The notes beneath the pieces were generated by a model. It was not told where the DNA came from. It did not search any database and worked only from the letters and a program-made list of their open reading frames with translations. This document shows, piece after piece, positions 9,701 through 18,660 of a stretch of 64,000 bases of DNA (the stretch's first letter is position 1; each line of letters opens with the position of its first letter). The DNA is from Firm-04 sp045591925. GTDB lineage: Bacteria > Bacillota > Clostridia > Oscillospirales > Ruminococcaceae. A program made the position numbers and the translations under genes. The stretch is from contig JAZNTW010000017.1 of NCBI GenBank assembly GCA_045591925.1, positions 1 to 64,000 on the forward strand. The letters are read 5' to 3'.

Positions 9701-12700
9701 TTTACATTGAGGTCTTTCCGGCTGCCAGCTTTCAAAATGTCATATTCGCCGGTCTGCGGAATATATGTCACCTCGCAGCGGATGTCCCACGAATCACGAC
9801 CGGACAGTGTATGCAGAAACTTCGTGTAATCCTGCGCGTCAATCCACGAGCAGCCCATGCGAACCGTGATTTCTTCTGCGTGAATTGTCTCAGGAATCAC
9901 GCTCTGTAATGACTCAACATTCGAGAGGTACAGCGGATTGTTCTTTGCCTTTTCCTCAGCGAATGTGAGCTTTCTGCGGACATTTCCGGAGAGATACTCC
10001 GAGCGGTCAGTCACCGATGAAAACGGCAGTCCGGGGACTTCCTTTTCCGGATCGAGAAATACCAGTCCCGCTGTCAGCAAATCGCGCTGAATCTTCTCCA
10101 TGAGATGTTTCGGCTCCATGTCCGGTTCGGTGTTTTGCAGCAGAGCCGCCATATACGGAATATCCGGCTTGCCGCGCCGGTCGAGCGATACCTGATACGC
10201 TTCATCTAATGTCTCAACCGCCTTGATCTCAGACACAGGACTGACCGTTCTGTGAAAGAAGATATCCGCTTTCTCATAGGTTCCTGTTTTGGAGTTGTAA
10301 TTCTCCAGAGATTGCAGGATCGGGTAATCCGCATCACGACCGAAACGCTTTTTGTTTTCCGCCGAGCTCAGCGCGCCGTTTTCCTTGACATACGCATCAT
10401 AGAGTTCGTTGAGCTTTTCGCGGAGCGGTGTGAGCGCCTCGTCAATGATGTTCGTTTTTTGCTTATCCAGCAGCGTGCGTGTCAATGTGCGGATTTCAAT
10501 GAGCTGCATTACGCGATTCAGCTCCGCGGTATTGCCCTTGACCTGATCCATGTGCTCGCCCTGCCGGTAGTATACCTTGCCGTCTTTCTCGTGATATGAA
10601 TAATCCTTGCCCCACGGTTCGATCTGCTCCTGACGCGCTTTTGCCGCTGCATTTCGGAGGGTAATTGTGATCTTTGCGTTCAGACTCTGGATTGCCTCCT
10701 GAAGCTGATCTTTCAGCGTGGTTTCGGGTTTCGGATCACAGGTCAGGCGGTCGAAATAGCCGGTTTTCCGCATCGTGCCAAGAATCATGTTCGGGTTCTG
10801 CACGAAATAACTGTTGATCCGCAGACCGTCTTCTGTTTCTGCGGTATAGCACCAATCCGGCTTTGCTTCATGTACCGGGAGCGGTGCTTCCCGCTTTTTC
10901 AGGAAGATGATGTCTGCCGTCACGCCCGTTCCGGCTTCTGCAAAGGTCGTGTTCGGGAGACGAATCGCCCCGACCAGCTCTGCCTGTGTCGCCAGATACT
11001 CGCGCACCTTCGATGTTTTCTTGTCCATTGTACCCGATGATGTAATGAATGCAACCACGCCGCCCAGCGCAACTTTGTCGAGCGCCTTCCGGAAGAATGC
11101 GTCATGAATCAACCAGTCCTGCGCGTAGTCCGGATCATTCATTTTGTAATCTCCGAACGGCACATTGCCGATTGCGAGGTCAAAGCTGCCGTCCGGCAAT
11201 CCGGAATGCTCAAAGCCGCAGTTCAGAATTCTCACATTTTCTCGGTCATTGTGCAGGCGGGAAGCGATCTCTGCCGTGATACTGTCAATCTCCACGCCGA
11301 CCACACCGCCGTTGCCGATGCTGTGCGGCATACGTGAGATGAAGTTTCCGGTTCCGCACGAGGGTTCCAGAATACGGGAATCCCGCTCCAGTCCCATGTT
11401 CTGCACCGCAGTCCACATCGCATCAACCACGACCTGCGGCGTATAATGCGCATCGGTCACGCTTGCGCGAATCGCCTTGTATTCATCGTCCGTCAGATAC
11501 CGGTGAAGCTGTGATCTGTCATAGTCAAATCTGTCCTTGCTTTCGTCAAATACATCTGCAAGTCCGCCCCAGCCGGAGTACCGCCGCAGCGTCATATCTG
11601 AGACTTCCTTGCTGTGGTCATTGCTGCGCTGCTTATGGTATAGCGGCTGGTTGTTTTCCTCGCACTTTCGCAGGCGTTGAAGTTCTCTCAGCGCGGAGAT
11701 ATTGTCATGGAGCTTTCCGCGCGGATCGGCGGCATAGACGATCTCCGGCAGAACATCAGGAACAGGCGGGAGCTCCGACTGTCCGTGAATCTGGATATAT
11801 GCCTGTCTGCGGGAGACATTTTCGATCTTGTCGTCGCTGTAGTCCATTGTCCGCTCGTAGCTGTCAAGTTCAGATTGCAGGGCATCCGGGCTGGCGTTAT
11901 TCGGATATACCATGAAAAGCTGCAAATCCTTGCCGTCAGCAAAGCACTCATAAATCGTTGCTCTGCCGCGCCCGTCCTGCTGCACATTCAGTTCACCGAG
12001 ATTATGCTTTTCGGAAAATGCGTTCAGTACCGCACGGTACTGTGCCGAAGGATCTGTGATTTCAGGCTGTTCCAGTTCAGGCTCATCGTTCGGTTCAATC
12101 GTAATGTCCCTGCCTTCCTTGTCGGTGTAACGCACAAGCTGCCGACCGACATCGCGGGCATTCTTCAGGTTTTGCAGGAAGGTCTGTTCCAGTTCTGCCC
12201 GCAGCCGTTCATCCACATTGCCCGTATCGTCAATGCAGCATTCGTACATGGTTCCGTATGGCGGCACGTCGTCCATCTGGAATGACAGGATCTCCATGCG
12301 CTTGTTTTCATGATCGAGCAGAAAACAGAAATCCGGATCTGCCATGAGGTCGCCTTCCTGGAAATAGAAGGTAGACCACGAATACTGCCCACCGCCGTGG
12401 TTTTCCACCGCAAGCGGCTCAAAGCCGGATTCAGTTCCGTCCGGATCTTCATACCGCTCATATTCATGATCGCCGCTGACGATCTCCGGATACATCTCCG
12501 AAAAGAGTTTATAAAGCTGTTCGGCTCTGGTCGGGCGTCCCTTTTTCTGCGGTTCGGGTTCTTCTGACGGTTTCAACGGAGCGTCTGTATGGACGGTCAG
12601 CGTTTGGAACGGGCTGTTTGCGTAGACTTCTTCGCTGAAAACGCCGCTTGTCGGAAAGTCACTGTCGTATACTTCGATCTTACGCTCCGGCTGATTCAGT

Positions 12701-15700
12701 ACCGCATAACCGATTGCTTTTTCGCTTCGGATCGCTTCATTACCGGCATCTTGCGCAGCTTCCAGCGTGTGAAATGTCCCTTCAGCTTGCACATCATGCT
12801 GCGGTGTCTGAATCATCAGCAGATATTCATGTTTCTCCATTCTCGCGCGGTTGTATTCATCCTGCGTCATCATGCCACTGTTGTAGTAGATTTCCGGCAT
12901 GAAAACACCGCGCTCCGGAAAATGCCCCTCGACAGCTTCGATTCGCTTTTCTTCCCTGTCATAGACCGTGAATCCTTCAAAACCGTTGTCCGGCAGATGT
13001 TTCCGCGCATAATCCAGAGCTTCCTGCAAGGTATTGAGTTCCGGTCCGTCATCCGCGCCGGTATCGTCGGAATACCAGACAATCTGATGTACTTTTTCCC
13101 GCATTTCAGCAACACGCTCATATGCCGCTTCAAACACATTGTCCACAATACTGTTATGTGCATCGCCGCGATAATACTGCAAAAATGCGTCATTGTCTTC
13201 AAACATCCGCGCTGCAATCCCGTCCACAATACTGTCCGCATCCTGCCTGACCTGTGACTTATCCGTATCAAAGTGTTCCTCGATCATATCTCTCAGTTCG
13301 CCGACGGCGCGTGCATTCAGTTTCAGGCGCTCAATCTCACGGTAAAAGTTTGCCATCATCGGCTGCTGCGGCGGCTTTTCATACGGTGTTATCACCGGGA
13401 CATAGCTGGCGCTTTCGTCCGGCTGGAAATCCAGCACGCTGTCAATGCCGCACTGTTCTGCAATCGTTGAGATTGCCGCTTCCAATCTCGGATTATTTCT
13501 TGACTGCGGGTAGTGCGTATAATCCGTAATGAGCATATTCTGCCCACCGCGCACCTGAATCAGATCACATTCCAGTGTGTGTGATGAATGTGAAATACCG
13601 AGTGTCAGACGGGCAAGCGGAAGATTCGGATGAACATCGGTGTAAACAGCTTCATCGTTATACGCTTCCGTCCGCACCGCATTGAACCGCGCAATCGCTT
13701 CATCCAGCGTGTCAAAGTGTTCCAATTTGGAGCGAGAAGACTCGTTCAGCGACCATGTTTTCATGTCGGCAACAATGTAATATGACCATTCCGTTCTTTG
13801 GTCAATGTGCGTAGTCAGATTTTCGGACTGCCGGGCAAATTCGAGCATACCCTGCACGAGCCGTTCACGCTGCTCGCTGTCATAGAGATTGTAATGCAGC
13901 GGACTTGACGGGAAATCCTGCGTTGAAGATGAATATTCTTCCTCAACAATCCCGTTTCCGAGATAAGTGTAGGTATACGATTCCGACTGCTGCGAAAAGT
14001 TGTCCTTTCGCTCGTGACCGTCGCTGTCGATGCCGCCCTCATACTGATCGTAGGTGTTTGTCATGGTATAATGCCCGACTGCGGCAATGTCCACCGTCTC
14101 ATCGGTTTCCGGAATCCGAAGCACGGTATCGACCGGCTGCATCTCCGGCATGAAGTCTACACCAAAGCGCTCAGTCAGATATGCAACCGAATCACCGGTC
14201 AGATAGCAGCCGTTTTCCTGTGCGGTCTGGATGACTTTCTGCACATCGGCAAGAGCAGCGTTTTCGGAAAGAATAGCGTTAACAACCGTTTCTCCGCCGA
14301 AAGCACTCGCCGTTCTGATATCCGTAAAAGCATCATTCCGCGCAGCCATCATGACTTCATTAAAACCTGCCAGATTTCCGGTAAAGATAATATCTATGAA
14401 ATCCTCTTTGGAATAGAAAAACTCTGGCATGACTTCAAAGCCGACTGGCTGCACATAATAGGGCGTTCTGCCGCTGCCTTCGGCCACGACGATTACATCG
14501 CTTGTGCTCATCGAATGTCCGTGGAAATCGGCAGGATGATCGGCATTAAACTTCTCAAACAGCGCATTCAGCTTTTCCTGCACGGTATCGCCCTGAATAT
14601 CCCGCAGATCACCGGAATACACGAGGTCATAATCCTCATGCGTCAGATGTGCGTACCTGTTGGATTCCATGCTTTCAAAGCGGTGAAAATGATGTTCCTC
14701 GCCGGACTTCATCTGATAAAGCTCATATGTGAAAGCAGGTTCAACGCTTTCTACCTCAAAGCCCATTTCCTGCACGCCGTGAAGGACGATCCGACTGTTC
14801 ACCATCGTGAAATTGCGGATAATGAGGTCATCTTCCCTGTCGCTGTCCGCCATCAGCAGATAGCCCTGTTCCGGATCGAAGTGCAGGCGGTAGTTATAGA
14901 ATTCCTGTTTCCGCGCATCCGTGATATACCCGTTCAGAGGATCTTCCGTTTTGCGGGTATCTTTCAGGTACACATCGCGATGATGATCGAGCGCGTCATA
15001 GGCTTCCATGTTTTCTGCCACATCGTGCTCCCACGCTTCCTCTGCTTCACGCTCCACATCACGGTGAAGTTGCGCAGCTGTCCGGAAGAATTCACCGAAT
15101 TGCACCCAGCTGTATGCAACGCTGAACGGATGCGCAGAATCCGGCTCGGCGGTAATGGTGACACCCTCGGTATCTTTTTTGGCGGCGAATGTCGCCGCCT
15201 CGAATGTCTCATGGTCGGAAATAATGTATCTGGACGCATCCACGAAGTCCTGTGCGACTGCTGCTGCATCCTCGCCGTTATCCAGAATTCGGTGTGTGAT
15301 CTCGTCCATTTCATCACGGGCGACCATGCGGTCTACGAACATCGGCATACTGTCCTCGTTCATGATGTACTTTGCGGCGGGGAACAATACCGTTGCAGCG
15401 TCAGGCGAGAGAATCATGTCAATCTGTTTCCTGCGCGAATCATCAAGATACTGATGACTTCGGAGTTTTTGCAGCACGCCGGTATAGTATTCGCGCTCGC
15501 GGTCATCCAGATGCTCCACATCCTCAAGATAATACATGGCATGATCGACTGCATCCCGAATATCTTCGGGTAAGATATACTCACCCTGCTCGATCATTCT
15601 GCGAATCTCTTTTGCGGCTCGCGCCCATGTATAGCGGTAATTGCCTTTCTTATCAGCGGAAATAATGTGAATGCCTTTGCTGTCATAGCCCACATTCGGC

Positions 15701-17280
15701 ATATCCGGACCGGAATGACCGCCGATCCCATATTCTTTCTCGAGAAATACGGCAAACTCTTTGTCAGTCGGCTGATGCTGTTCAAAGTATTCCGCAATGC
15801 GCAGCTTGCCGTTCACAAAACCGGAGCCGCGTCCGAGATCATCGCGCAAAAGCTGTGTCTTTTCATCGACTTCCTCCGGCTCGTCCTCCATGCCGAACAG
15901 ACTGAGCTGCTTGCCCTGTGCGGTCATAGAAAAACCGCCAGCCGATTCGGTTGACGGTTCTTCGGTATTCTGTTTTACGGTCTTGTCACCGGAACCAGCA
16001 CGCGCTCCCGCATCACCGTTCCGTCCGTGTAAAACGCCCGCGTTCTCTCCCATGCCAGATTCTGCTCGAATGTCCCGTTCGGACGCGGATACATCTGTTC
16101 GTACTGCCGATCCAGAAGATCCCGGTACTCCCATGCGCTCCGGTCTACTGACCGCGCCGTTGTCAGGAAGCTGTGCTTCATCCGCATCACTTCCACCAGC
16201 TCCGGATGATTGTCCTCCATGAAGTGCATCCACGCCGTCCCGTAACTGCCGATCGGCTCCTGCTCCATCGACGGCTCCGTCTCCACTTGCAGCTCGTATG
16301 TTGCGTTCATCGGATTGAACCGGTACCACATCGGAATCCCGTTCACTTTCTTCTGCCTGAACTCCGGAAACCAAAGAGTTCTGGAACCGTTCCGGATCTC
16401 CTGTGCGATCGTCCAGCCCATCACGCCGTCCCGCTTCTCCGCTTTCGCTGCGGTCAGGTGATTCGACAGCGTTTCCTTCGGAATCTGCGGCAGTTCCGCG
16501 TCCGTCAGATTCATCTTCTGCTTCTCGCTGAGATTCAGCCACTCTTCGTAATTCAGCATTTTTCGCCTCCTGTTCTGCAAGCATTGCCTGCACACTCGTT
16601 TCGGTTACAATGTTTTCGATTTGCCGCAGCGTTCCTCGCGCTGCCTTGCCCGCGATTGCCAGAAAGATCATGCGCTGTTCCGTCGATTTCAGCGATCGGA
16701 ATGCGGAATTGTCCGTCTGTACGCGGAAATTGCCGCCGTTGACGGAGAGCCGTCCCGCAATGATCTGCGCCACGGAGCTGACCATCGACCGCTGAAACGC
16801 TGCATGATTCTGCGGCGGGACATTGAGCATCTGCATCGCGTTGACGATCAGCTCGGAATCCACGGACTTTGCAACCAGACCGTCGATCAGTTTGGACTCG
16901 GCGGGGATACCCATGCCTTCCTTAACTGCGGCAAGGTTCTGATTCGTCACCGCCCAGATCATCGGCGGCGCTTCCTCCTCGCATTGTAAGAAATCGAACA
17001 TCTCGATCGTCTTGCCGTGTTCATCAAAGAAGCGGATTGCCTCGCTGCCGGGCGTCAGGGTAAAGCCGGCTTTTTCCCATTGTGCCGCGGTTGCAATGAA
17101 GGCTGCATCGGGCTTCTGCGTGAAGAACTCCAGCGCAATCGACGCCGGATGCTTGAATACGCGCCCCTGAAACCGCAGGAAATCGGTCAAAAGCGTCACA
17201 TTTTCGGACATTTTCCGGAGCATCTGCGCTCCGGCATCGCTGTATCCGCCCAGCGGGGTGAGGTAACTGGTATTTGCCAT
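6748..17280 (-). CDS. Giant polyvalent protein with N6-adenine DNA methylase and SNF2-like helicase
   Basis: A 3510-residue polyvalent ICE protein. An LtrC-like N-terminal part (1-235) is followed by a low-complexity Gly/Asp/Ser/Glu/Arg region (about 240-435), then LtrC-like and small associated domains (about 450-1880; a YodL-like stretch is plausible). The methylase has SAM motif LEPSCGTGNF near 1968 and catalytic-type NVPF (variant of NPPY/F) near 2038. The helicase has P-loop VVGAGKS near 2657, VVDESHAYKN near 2828, CTGTPVSNS near 2880 and QREGRILRQGN near 3167, and ends in coiled coil and an acidic tail. Such proteins are thought to enter the recipient with the DNA and protect or process it; that is family knowledge. 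The start follows AAAGGAGG. A promoter lies at 17298-17326. A separate gene is nested in residues 240-435. Confidence 0.9.
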   Translation of the reverse strand: MANTSYLTPLGGYSDAGAQMLRKMSENVTLLTDFLRFQGRVFKHPASIALEFFTQKPDAAFIATAAQWEKAGFTLTPGSEAIRFFDEHGKTIEMFDFLQCEEEAPPMIWAVTNQNLAAVKEGMGIPAESKLIDGLVAKSVDSELIVNAMQMLNVPPQNHAAFQRSMVSSVAQIIAGRLSVNGGNFRVQTDNSAFRSLKSTEQRMIFLAIAGKAARGTLRQIENIVTETSVQAMLAEQEAKNAELRRVAESQREAEDESDGRGTAADSEGNAVESPDRSESGEAGRRDGLDDRTGDPERFQNSLVSGVQAEESERDSDVVPVQSDERNIRAASGDGAVDGAGADRQLRDGVDALHGGQSSGAGGSDADEAQLPDNGAVSRPERMGVPGSSGSAVRTDVSASERDIRAESGMGENAGVLHGRNGDAGARAGSGDKTVKQNTEEPSTESAGGFSMTAQGKQLSLFGMEDEPEEVDEKTQLLRDDLGRGSGFVNGKLRIAEYFEQHQPTDKEFAVFLEKEYGIGGHSGPDMPNVGYDSKGIHIISADKKGNYRYTWARAAKEIRRMIEQGEYILPEDIRDAVDHAMYYLEDVEHLDDREREYYTGVLQKLRSHQYLDDSRRKQIDMILSPDAATVLFPAAKYIMNEDSMPMFVDRMVARDEMDEITHRILDNGEDAAAVAQDFVDASRYIISDHETFEAATFAAKKDTEGVTITAEPDSAHPFSVAYSWVQFGEFFRTAAQLHRDVEREAEEAWEHDVAENMEAYDALDHHRDVYLKDTRKTEDPLNGYITDARKQEFYNYRLHFDPEQGYLLMADSDREDDLIIRNFTMVNSRIVLHGVQEMGFEVESVEPAFTYELYQMKSGEEHHFHRFESMESNRYAHLTHEDYDLVYSGDLRDIQGDTVQEKLNALFEKFNADHPADFHGHSMSTSDVIVVAEGSGRTPYYVQPVGFEVMPEFFYSKEDFIDIIFTGNLAGFNEVMMAARNDAFTDIRTASAFGGETVVNAILSENAALADVQKVIQTAQENGCYLTGDSVAYLTERFGVDFMPEMQPVDTVLRIPETDETVDIAAVGHYTMTNTYDQYEGGIDSDGHERKDNFSQQSESYTYTYLGNGIVEEEYSSSTQDFPSSPLHYNLYDSEQRERLVQGMLEFARQSENLTTHIDQRTEWSYYIVADMKTWSLNESSRSKLEHFDTLDEAIARFNAVRTEAYNDEAVYTDVHPNLPLARLTLGISHSSHTLECDLIQVRGGQNMLITDYTHYPQSRNNPRLEAAISTIAEQCGIDSVLDFQPDESASYVPVITPYEKPPQQPMMANFYREIERLKLNARAVGELRDMIEEHFDTDKSQVRQDADSIVDGIAARMFEDNDAFLQYYRGDAHNSIVDNVFEAAYERVAEMREKVHQIVWYSDDTGADDGPELNTLQEALDYARKHLPDNGFEGFTVYDREEKRIEAVEGHFPERGVFMPEIYYNSGMMTQDEYNRARMEKHEYLLMIQTPQHDVQAEGTFHTLEAAQDAGNEAIRSEKAIGYAVLNQPERKIEVYDSDFPTSGVFSEEVYANSPFQTLTVHTDAPLKPSEEPEPQKKGRPTRAEQLYKLFSEMYPEIVSGDHEYERYEDPDGTESGFEPLAVENHGGGQYSWSTFYFQEGDLMADPDFCFLLDHENKRMEILSFQMDDVPPYGTMYECCIDDTGNVDERLRAELEQTFLQNLKNARDVGRQLVRYTDKEGRDITIEPNDEPELEQPEITDPSAQYRAVLNAFSEKHNLGELNVQQDGRGRATIYECFADGKDLQLFMVYPNNASPDALQSELDSYERTMDYSDDKIENVSRRQAYIQIHGQSELPPVPDVLPEIVYAADPRGKLHDNISALRELQRLRKCEENNQPLYHKQRSNDHSKEVSDMTLRRYSGWGGLADVFDESKDRFDYDRSQLHRYLTDDEYKAIRASVTDAHYTPQVVVDAMWTAVQNMGLERDSRILEPSCGTGNFISRMPHSIGNGGVVGVEIDSITAEIASRLHNDRENVRILNCGFEHSGLPDGSFDLAIGNVPFGDYKMNDPDYAQDWLIHDAFFRKALDKVALGGVVAFITSSGTMDKKTSKVREYLATQAELVGAIRLPNTTFAEAGTGVTADIIFLKKREAPLPVHEAKPDWCYTAETEDGLRINSYFVQNPNMILGTMRKTGYFDRLTCDPKPETTLKDQLQEAIQSLNAKITITLRNAAAKARQEQIEPWGKDYSYHEKDGKVYYRQGEHMDQVKGNTAELNRVMQLIEIRTLTRTLLDKQKTNIIDEALTPLREKLNELYDAYVKENGALSSAENKKRFGRDADYPILQSLENYNSKTGTYEKADIFFHRTVSPVSEIKAVETLDEAYQVSLDRRGKPDIPYMAALLQNTEPDMEPKHLMEKIQRDLLTAGLVFLDPEKEVPGLPFSSVTDRSEYLSGNVRRKLTFAEEKAKNNPLYLSNVESLQSVIPETIHAEEITVRMGCSWIDAQDYTKFLHTLSGRDSWDIRCEVTYIPQTGEYDILKAGSRKDLNVNEGTTYGTDSLTMYEIALKLLNQTRIVVNKTVPSPKDPSKTVTRVDPEKTRLAQEKAKQIEAKFAEWIFADPERKAKYEKIYNDRFNALVGRQYDGSRLTFNGMANDFELRPHQRDCIARAVYGGNTLAAHVVGAGKSAVFISAVMKKKELGLINKACIVVPKALTEQTALEWRRIFPDARLLTVGDMDLSTQDKRDVFTARIATGNYDAVIVSREQFDKMAMSPAYQHGYIQREIDELEDMLVAQKMAGATKNTPSVKKIEAAKKRLEKRLEKALDPKKQSTRRKDDVLEFEQLGFDYLVVDESHAYKNGFVSTKMTDVSGVTVAPSGRAQDMQMKCDWMNEMLGQGHILHCTGTPVSNSMTELYVVTRYLHPELLKAAGVERFDDWAATFGKVVCAYKQSPSSQLKLKTSFAKFANLPELMAMYKEFADIQSAEKLHLPRPELIGGKPEIVKVEASPEQRAYVRELAARAQLISTGVVDPHLDNLLKITGEARLVGLGNQAVAALYRQREEGELPEGFMEDEPGKVDACVDRVWQYYNETAEQKGVQIIFSDIAVNAENGNFSVYNYIRDELIAKGVPRDEIIFAPKADSKDRAAIFRDINDGKYRVVIGSTGTIGTGANIQQRLYACHHCDIPWKPSDFSQREGRILRQGNTFPEVRILNYVTEGTLDSYLYQVVTDKARFIAQLLDDECPARVSEDCDEKVLTYAELQAAAEGNPDFKTRIELSNKIAELLALQQAHQHEQGKMQQRVDQIPGEIERLKTQIIQMQEDQKCAAKMKDSEGKIKAFDFVTPMRTIRKHEDINAYLHQQITKRIERPFDEMPAFRIGDFTVSVELRPGEMDQAMLAVKGQRDPSYSIPLGRAANADNWQRIANFLDGAIEKAIEDSSAKITKLETDLKQAQERVGVPFDGEEDLLKAKIDFAELEARLSGLSEQQDAIIDPDETDEEETAEERAEREAYQNADDDDFPMIPDDNAPRHGPRR
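15975..16559 (-). CDS. Nested out-of-frame gene, TnpV-like protein
   Basis: A 194-residue protein read on the same strand as the giant gene but in another frame, entirely inside it. It has its own strong ribosome site (CAGGAGGCGAAAAATG, start 16559). Its composition is that of a folded protein, with many aromatic residues (MWYRFNPMNATYELQV; YGTAWMHFMEDNHPELV; LAWERTRAFYTDG). By contrast the giant's frame here is low-complexity Gly/Asp/Ser/Arg/Glu sequence. The segment from YGTAWMHFMEDNHPELV onward resembles the TnpV family of small proteins found on Firmicutes mobile elements; this is a pattern match by eye, moderate confidence. Its ends coincide almost exactly with the disordered region of the host frame. 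Function unknown. Confidence 0.7.
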   Translation of the reverse strand: MLNYEEWLNLSEKQKMNLTDAELPQIPKETLSNHLTAAKAEKRDGVMGWTIAQEIRNGSRTLWFPEFRQKKVNGIPMWYRFNPMNATYELQVETEPSMEQEPIGSYGTAWMHFMEDNHPELVEVMRMKHSFLTTARSVDRSAWEYRDLLDRQYEQMYPRPNGTFEQNLAWERTRAFYTDGTVMRERVLVPVTRP

Positions 17281-17297
17281 TGACTTTCCTCCTTTGT

Positions 17298-17326
17298 ATT
17301 TTACACTTTAAATCGTGATTAGTCAA
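17298..17326 (-). promoter_or_regulatory. Promoter of the giant gene
   Basis: On the minus strand, TTGACT (17321-17326) and TAAAAT (17298-17303) are 17 bases apart, immediately upstream of the ribosome site of the 3510-residue gene. Confidence 0.7.
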
Positions 17327-17356
17327 GCTTTTTGTGTCGAACCAGGCGCTTTTTTC

Positions 17357-17530
17357 TCAAAATTCGTCTGATTGCCTAAAAAGCAACCGCTTGCTTTGTG
17401 CATAGCGCCGATGCGGCGGGCTGTTTCCACTTGTGACAAGCGGCAGCAGATACGGAATGCTGAATGCGACGAGTGATGCCAGTAGCATCGACACGAAGAA
17501 TATGATTGACATTTTCGTATGCTTATCCAT
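17357..17530 (-). CDS. Small single-span membrane peptide, copy 1
   Basis: A 57-codon ORF beginning MDKHTKMSIIFFVSMLLASL, with one hydrophobic span (about 7-30) and a basic C-terminal tail (HRRYAQSKRLLFRQ). It is real by comparison with the near-identical peptide at 18661-18783: most of the first 37 residues align (MDKHT, FFV-MLLAS, FSI-YLLPLVTSG). The ribosome site is weak (GAAAGAAG). The tail beyond residue 37 differs from copy 2 and may be a readthrough extension. Function unknown; a toxin or a membrane partner are options. Confidence 0.6.
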   Translation of the reverse strand: MDKHTKMSIIFFVSMLLASLVAFSIPYLLPLVTSGNSPPHRRYAQSKRLLFRQSDEF

Positions 17531-17557
17531 AGAAAGCTTCTTTCATCGCTTAATCTA

Positions 17558-17587
17558 TTGACAACATCAATGTAAATGTGATATAAT
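17558..17587 (+). promoter_or_regulatory. Promoter of the 17.66-18.58 kb gene pair
   Basis: TTGACA (17558-17563) and TATAAT (17582-17587) with an 18-base spacer, about 75 bases before the start of the zinc-ribbon gene. Confidence 0.75.
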
Positions 17588-17662
17588 ATACACACAAAGG
17601 GGAAACTCTTTGTGTGTAATGCGAATCCGTTTTATGATGTTTTGGAAAAGGAGGACTGTATT

Positions 17663-17902
17663 ATGAGTAGATATGCAATGTGTCCTGAATGTGGCCATCG
17701 AATGCGTCGCAATAATGACGGTTGGGGCTGGGACGGCGAGACATATGTCTGTGATTATTGTGCTTCGAATGATTATGATGATGACGACGATGAGGGCGAG
17801 CGATTAAGTGTCCAAGATGCAGCTCTCATTTGGGCTTCCAATGGAAAAGACGAGGATTATATGTTTGGGTATTCTGAAGACGAATTAGAAGATGCATTAT
17901 AA
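17663..17902 (+). CDS. Small zinc-ribbon, acidic protein
   Basis: A 79-residue protein with a two-CxxC zinc ribbon (CPECGHRM near 8 and CDYC near 33), then a strongly acidic stretch (YDDDDDEGE) and an acidic C-terminus. The start at 17663 has an ideal site (AAAAGGAGG, eight-base spacer). It is followed after 24 bases by a membrane protein, making a two-gene operon under the 17558-17587 promoter. Base composition is clearly more AT-rich than the ICE backbone, suggesting cargo of separate origin. Function unknown. Confidence 0.75.
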   Translation: MSRYAMCPECGHRMRRNNDGWGWDGETYVCDYCASNDYDDDDDEGERLSVQDAALIWASNGKDEDYMFGYSEDELEDAL

Positions 17903-17926
17903 GTACATTATCTTGGAGGATATGTA

Positions 17927-18583
17927 ATGAGTATTATCCAGGTTGCTTTAGACCTACCGCCTGAAATCCAAAAAGGGTTGCTCGAAGGAACGTTGGTAAG
18001 ATATGGTGGGGTAATCAGAAATGCAAGTGGACAAATTGTAAAGCATTTACAAGATGCTCCTTTGCCAAAGGTATCTGCAACTGCTTCTCCCCCCATAAAA
18101 GCTCCCGTTCCTAAAGCGACTAGCGGGTTACAAAAAGTTGGTCAATTTGTTAAGAAAAATAAAAACCCAATCATTATTATTTCGGTTGTAGCTATTGCTG
18201 TAACTACAGCGGCAATTGTGTATGTAAAGAAAAGAAATAAAGACGATAACGAAACGGATGTTCCGGACTTTTTTGAACGGTTTGATACTGCATTTTCCAA
18301 ATACATTACCTGTATTAAAAATGGAACTATGACAGAATCAATTATCAATGAGTTATTGGCTTCTATTTCAGAATTAGAGAAGAATAAAGAAGCTGGTAAT
18401 GTTACAATAACTATACCTATAGATAATTCAGAACTGTTGATGGGTCTAATAAAGGGATATACTGAGAAATTAGCTACCGTAAATAACTATTCATACGATC
18501 TATCATGTGATTCAACAGATGAACTTCAATTGCTTAAGCATTATCTCAATATTCAGATTAATGTTTTTCGTCACGCTTCATAA
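17927..18583 (+). CDS. Single-span membrane protein of unknown function
   Basis: A 218-residue protein. Residues 1-70 are soluble and Pro/Ala-rich near the end (PPIKAPVPKA); a hydrophobic span at about 79-98 (NPIIIISVVAIAVTTAAIVY) is followed by basic residues (KKRNK); residues 105-218 look helical and soluble. The topology resembles membrane-anchored proteins with cytoplasmic basic flank, but no family is recognised. It is the second gene of an operon with the zinc-ribbon protein and is followed by a terminator. Codon use is AT-rich, unlike the neighbouring conjugation genes. Confidence 0.75.
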   Translation: MSIIQVALDLPPEIQKGLLEGTLVRYGGVIRNASGQIVKHLQDAPLPKVSATASPPIKAPVPKATSGLQKVGQFVKKNKNPIIIISVVAIAVTTAAIVYVKKRNKDDNETDVPDFFERFDTAFSKYITCIKNGTMTESIINELLASISELEKNKEAGNVTITIPIDNSELLMGLIKGYTEKLATVNNYSYDLSCDSTDELQLLKHYLNIQINVFRHAS

Positions 18584-18604
18584 TAATAATTGTAAGTGCT
18601 AAAG

Positions 18605-18645
18605 AGTCGCAGCTGTGATTTACTTCACAGTTGCGACTGTTTTTG
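18605..18645 (+). terminator. Terminator of the cargo operon
   Basis: AGTCGCAGCTGTG and CACAGTTGCGACT form a long stem followed by GTTTTTG, 22 bases past the membrane protein's stop. Confidence 0.75.
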
Positions 18646-18660
18646 TAATTGGGAGCCGCA

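Noticed and set aside
14014..15573. 519-codon plus-strand ORF opposite the giant gene
   Set aside because: Antisense shadow with no start site and no known motif; the minus-strand frame continues uninterrupted.
17323..17595. 90-codon minus-strand frame overlapping small peptide copy 1
   Set aside because: It is a different frame from the MDKHT peptide, whose paralogue at 18661 shows which frame is real.
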